The notes below the pieces were generated by a model. It worked only from the letters and a program-made list of their open reading frames with translations, was not told where the DNA came from and searched no databases. DNA of 64,000 nucleotides from Haliscomenobacter sp. (lineage in GTDB: Bacteria; Bacteroidota; Bacteroidia; Chitinophagales; Saprospiraceae), in contig JADJPL010000006.1 in the NCBI GenBank assembly GCA_016713275.1, forward strand, positions 124,001-188,000. Direction: 5' to 3'. Within the stretch, counting starts at the first letter, position 1; every line of letters begins with the position of its first letter. Position numbers and translations under genes: made by a program. Positions 62,666 to 64,000 of this stretch are shown piece after piece.

Positions 62666-63685
62666 ATGCCGCTCGATTTTTCCAACGATTCGCACCGTAG
62701 GTTCAATATTCTCACCGGAGAGTGGATTCTCGTTTCTCCGCACCGCACCAAACGCCCCTGGCAGGGCAAAGTCGAATCGCTGTCTCCGGACAGGCGCCCC
62801 TCCTACGATCCGAATTGCTACCTCTGCCCAGGCAATACGCGCGCCAACGGCGACCAAACGCCTGCCTACACGGATACCTATGTGTTCGACAACGACTTTG
62901 GGGCCCTGCTGGCCGGCACGGCGCCTCATGTCTATCAGAAGGGCTTGCTCCAGGCGCAAGGCGAGCCGGGCATTTGCCGGGTGTTGTGTTTTTCTCCGGA
63001 TCATTCCTTGACGCTGCCCGAGATGCCGGTATCCGCTATTGAGCGCGTGGTAGACTTGTGGCAAAAAGAATATCTCGAACTTGGCGCCCAACCGTTTATC
63101 AATCACGTGCAGATCTTCGAAAACAAAGGCGCTGTCATGGGGTGCAGCAACCCCCACCCGCATGGGCAGATCTGGGCGCAACGTTCCATTCCCCAGGAAG
63201 CCGCCAAAAAATCGACGCGGCAGTTGGCGTATTGGGAAGAAAACCGGCGCAGCTTGCTGCTCGACTATCTGGAACAGGAATTGGAAGAACCCGTGCGGCT
63301 GGTGACGGAAAACGCCTATTTCGCGGCCCTGGTCCCGTTTTGGGCGGTCTGGCCCTACGAAGCAATGATCATCCCCAGAAGGCATTTCCAGCATATCGGG
63401 CAATTGACCGCCGAAGAAAAAACGGCTTTTGCCGCTATCCTCAAAGACCTTACCCAGCGCTACGACCGCTTGTTTGGCACTTCCTTTCCCTATTCCTCTG
63501 GAATACACCAGTCGCCTACGGACGGGCTGGAACACCCGGAATGGCACTTCCACATGGCTTTTTACCCTCCGCTGTTGCGCTCCGCAACCGTCAGGAAATT
63601 CATGGTTGGGTACGAAATGTTCGGCGAACCCCAACGCGATATCACCGCCGAAATGGCGGCAGAAAAACTCCGGAACCTGAGCTGA
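62666..63685 (+). CDS. galT: Galactose-1-phosphate uridylyltransferase
   Basis: 339 residues. GalT exchanges UMP between UDP-glucose and galactose 1-phosphate in the Leloir pathway. Visible are RFNILTGEWILVSPHRTKRP, the zinc-site CYLCPGN, IFENKGAVMGCSNPHPHGQ with the catalytic HPH triad (middle residue His in HPHGQ), and the C-terminal HPEWHFHMAFYPPLLR with further metal ligands. The start at 62666 is 15 bases after the sulfatase stop, so the two are likely cotranscribed. It suggests galactose is one product of the cluster, or simply serves central metabolism. Confidence 0.95.
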   Translation: MPLDFSNDSHRRFNILTGEWILVSPHRTKRPWQGKVESLSPDRRPSYDPNCYLCPGNTRANGDQTPAYTDTYVFDNDFGALLAGTAPHVYQKGLLQAQGEPGICRVLCFSPDHSLTLPEMPVSAIERVVDLWQKEYLELGAQPFINHVQIFENKGAVMGCSNPHPHGQIWAQRSIPQEAAKKSTRQLAYWEENRRSLLLDYLEQELEEPVRLVTENAYFAALVPFWAVWPYEAMIIPRRHFQHIGQLTAEEKTAFAAILKDLTQRYDRLFGTSFPYSSGIHQSPTDGLEHPEWHFHMAFYPPLLRSATVRKFMVGYEMFGEPQRDITAEMAAEKLRNLS

Positions 63686-63741
63686 GCCGGATCAACCTTT
63701 TTTACATTTGCCGCTTGCCGGCAGCAAAACCTTCAACTACG

Positions 63742-64000
63742 ATGAATAAAACCTCTGTATTCTTCTTGCTCCTTTTCGGCGCGTTGTCCTGGAACGCTTG
63801 CCAGCAAAAGGCAGGCCCTGCCGAAACTCCCGTTGTGGAGATCGAGTCCTTTCGCAAATCAAAAGGAACAGACTGCGATCAACCCGATACCGCGCGCGTC
63901 AATTGCGCGACCATCGATTTCCAGTATCCCGTCCTCAAATCGGGCGCCGCTGCCTTGAAAGATAGCGTCGGCAAGTGGACGTTCGACTACCTCCACGGCA
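63742..64000 (+). CDS. Lipoprotein with a DUF3298/DUF4163-like start (partial)
   Basis: The first 86 codons of a gene that runs off the window. MNKTSVFFLLLFGALSWNAC is a lipoprotein signal with the lipidated Cys at 20. The mature part shows TDCDQPDTARVNCATIDFQYP, resembling the beginning of RsiV-like DUF4163/DUF3298 domains, which often have a Cys pair before a YP motif. Full assignment needs the remaining sequence. Confidence 0.6.
   Translation, partial: MNKTSVFFLLLFGALSWNACQQKAGPAETPVVEIESFRKSKGTDCDQPDTARVNCATIDFQYPVLKSGAAALKDSVGKWTFDYLHG

Overview
The window looks like a chromosome segment from a marine or activated-sludge type member of the Bacteroidota, most likely a Saprospiraceae/Lewinella-like lineage. 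The evidence is a SusC/SusD pair, type IX secretion (T9SS) sorting domains, SprB-type repeats, LytS/LytTR signalling, many lipoproteins with a Cys lipobox, few Shine-Dalgarno sites, and a base composition visibly above half G+C. The lineage below phylum is inference.

Layout. 1-5.5 kb: the end of pfkA, then an orphan susC-susD pair. 5.6-12 kb: a small membrane protein, an FNR-like regulator with a candidate self-operator, a damaged penicillin-acylase-type hydrolase, a Uma2 nuclease, and a flotillin-NfeD membrane pair. 12.1-34.1 kb: two giant secreted-protein genes on the minus strand. The upstream one (about 4,400 codons) has five equally spaced ~541-residue beta-helix modules followed by eight CARDB domains. 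The downstream one (about 2,830 codons) has YWTD propeller, Ig/PKD/SprB and HYR domains and a T9SS tail. A MITE-like element lies just beyond them and a partial copy lies just before them. 34.7-42.9 kb: a LytTR/LytS two-component pair, a lipoprotein, a fatty-acid-hydroxylase-type membrane enzyme, a GH2 beta-mannosidase and mnmE. 43.0-47.0 kb: an accessory island starting five bases after the mnmE stop, with GxxExxY, dinD, DUF5131, a HEPN/MNT toxin-antitoxin pair and decayed duplicates. 48.8-63.7 kb: a carbohydrate cluster (Gfo/Idh/MocA oxidoreductase, DUF5107-TPR protein, sugar MFS porter, GH2, GH105, BNR_4 propeller protein, sulfatase, galT) that suggests breakdown of a sulfated, uronic-acid-containing polysaccharide such as ulvan or a rhamnogalacturonan-like glycan. 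No SusC/D pair sits with it.

Two features run across the whole window. First, more than twenty genes or gene parts are interrupted by single-base shifts or lone stop codons although the protein sequence continues on the other side. Most are explained by one missing base in a short run, so an imperfectly polished assembly is more likely than mass gene decay. I therefore annotate these as single genes and mark the breaks. Second, intergenic regions hold short 7-8 bp tandem repeats related to NNACYTCG or AACCACT. At three convergent gene junctions these face each other as inverted arms, and one repeat-like insertion is in frame inside mnmE.

No tRNA, rRNA, CRISPR array, prophage structural gene or integrase was recognised.
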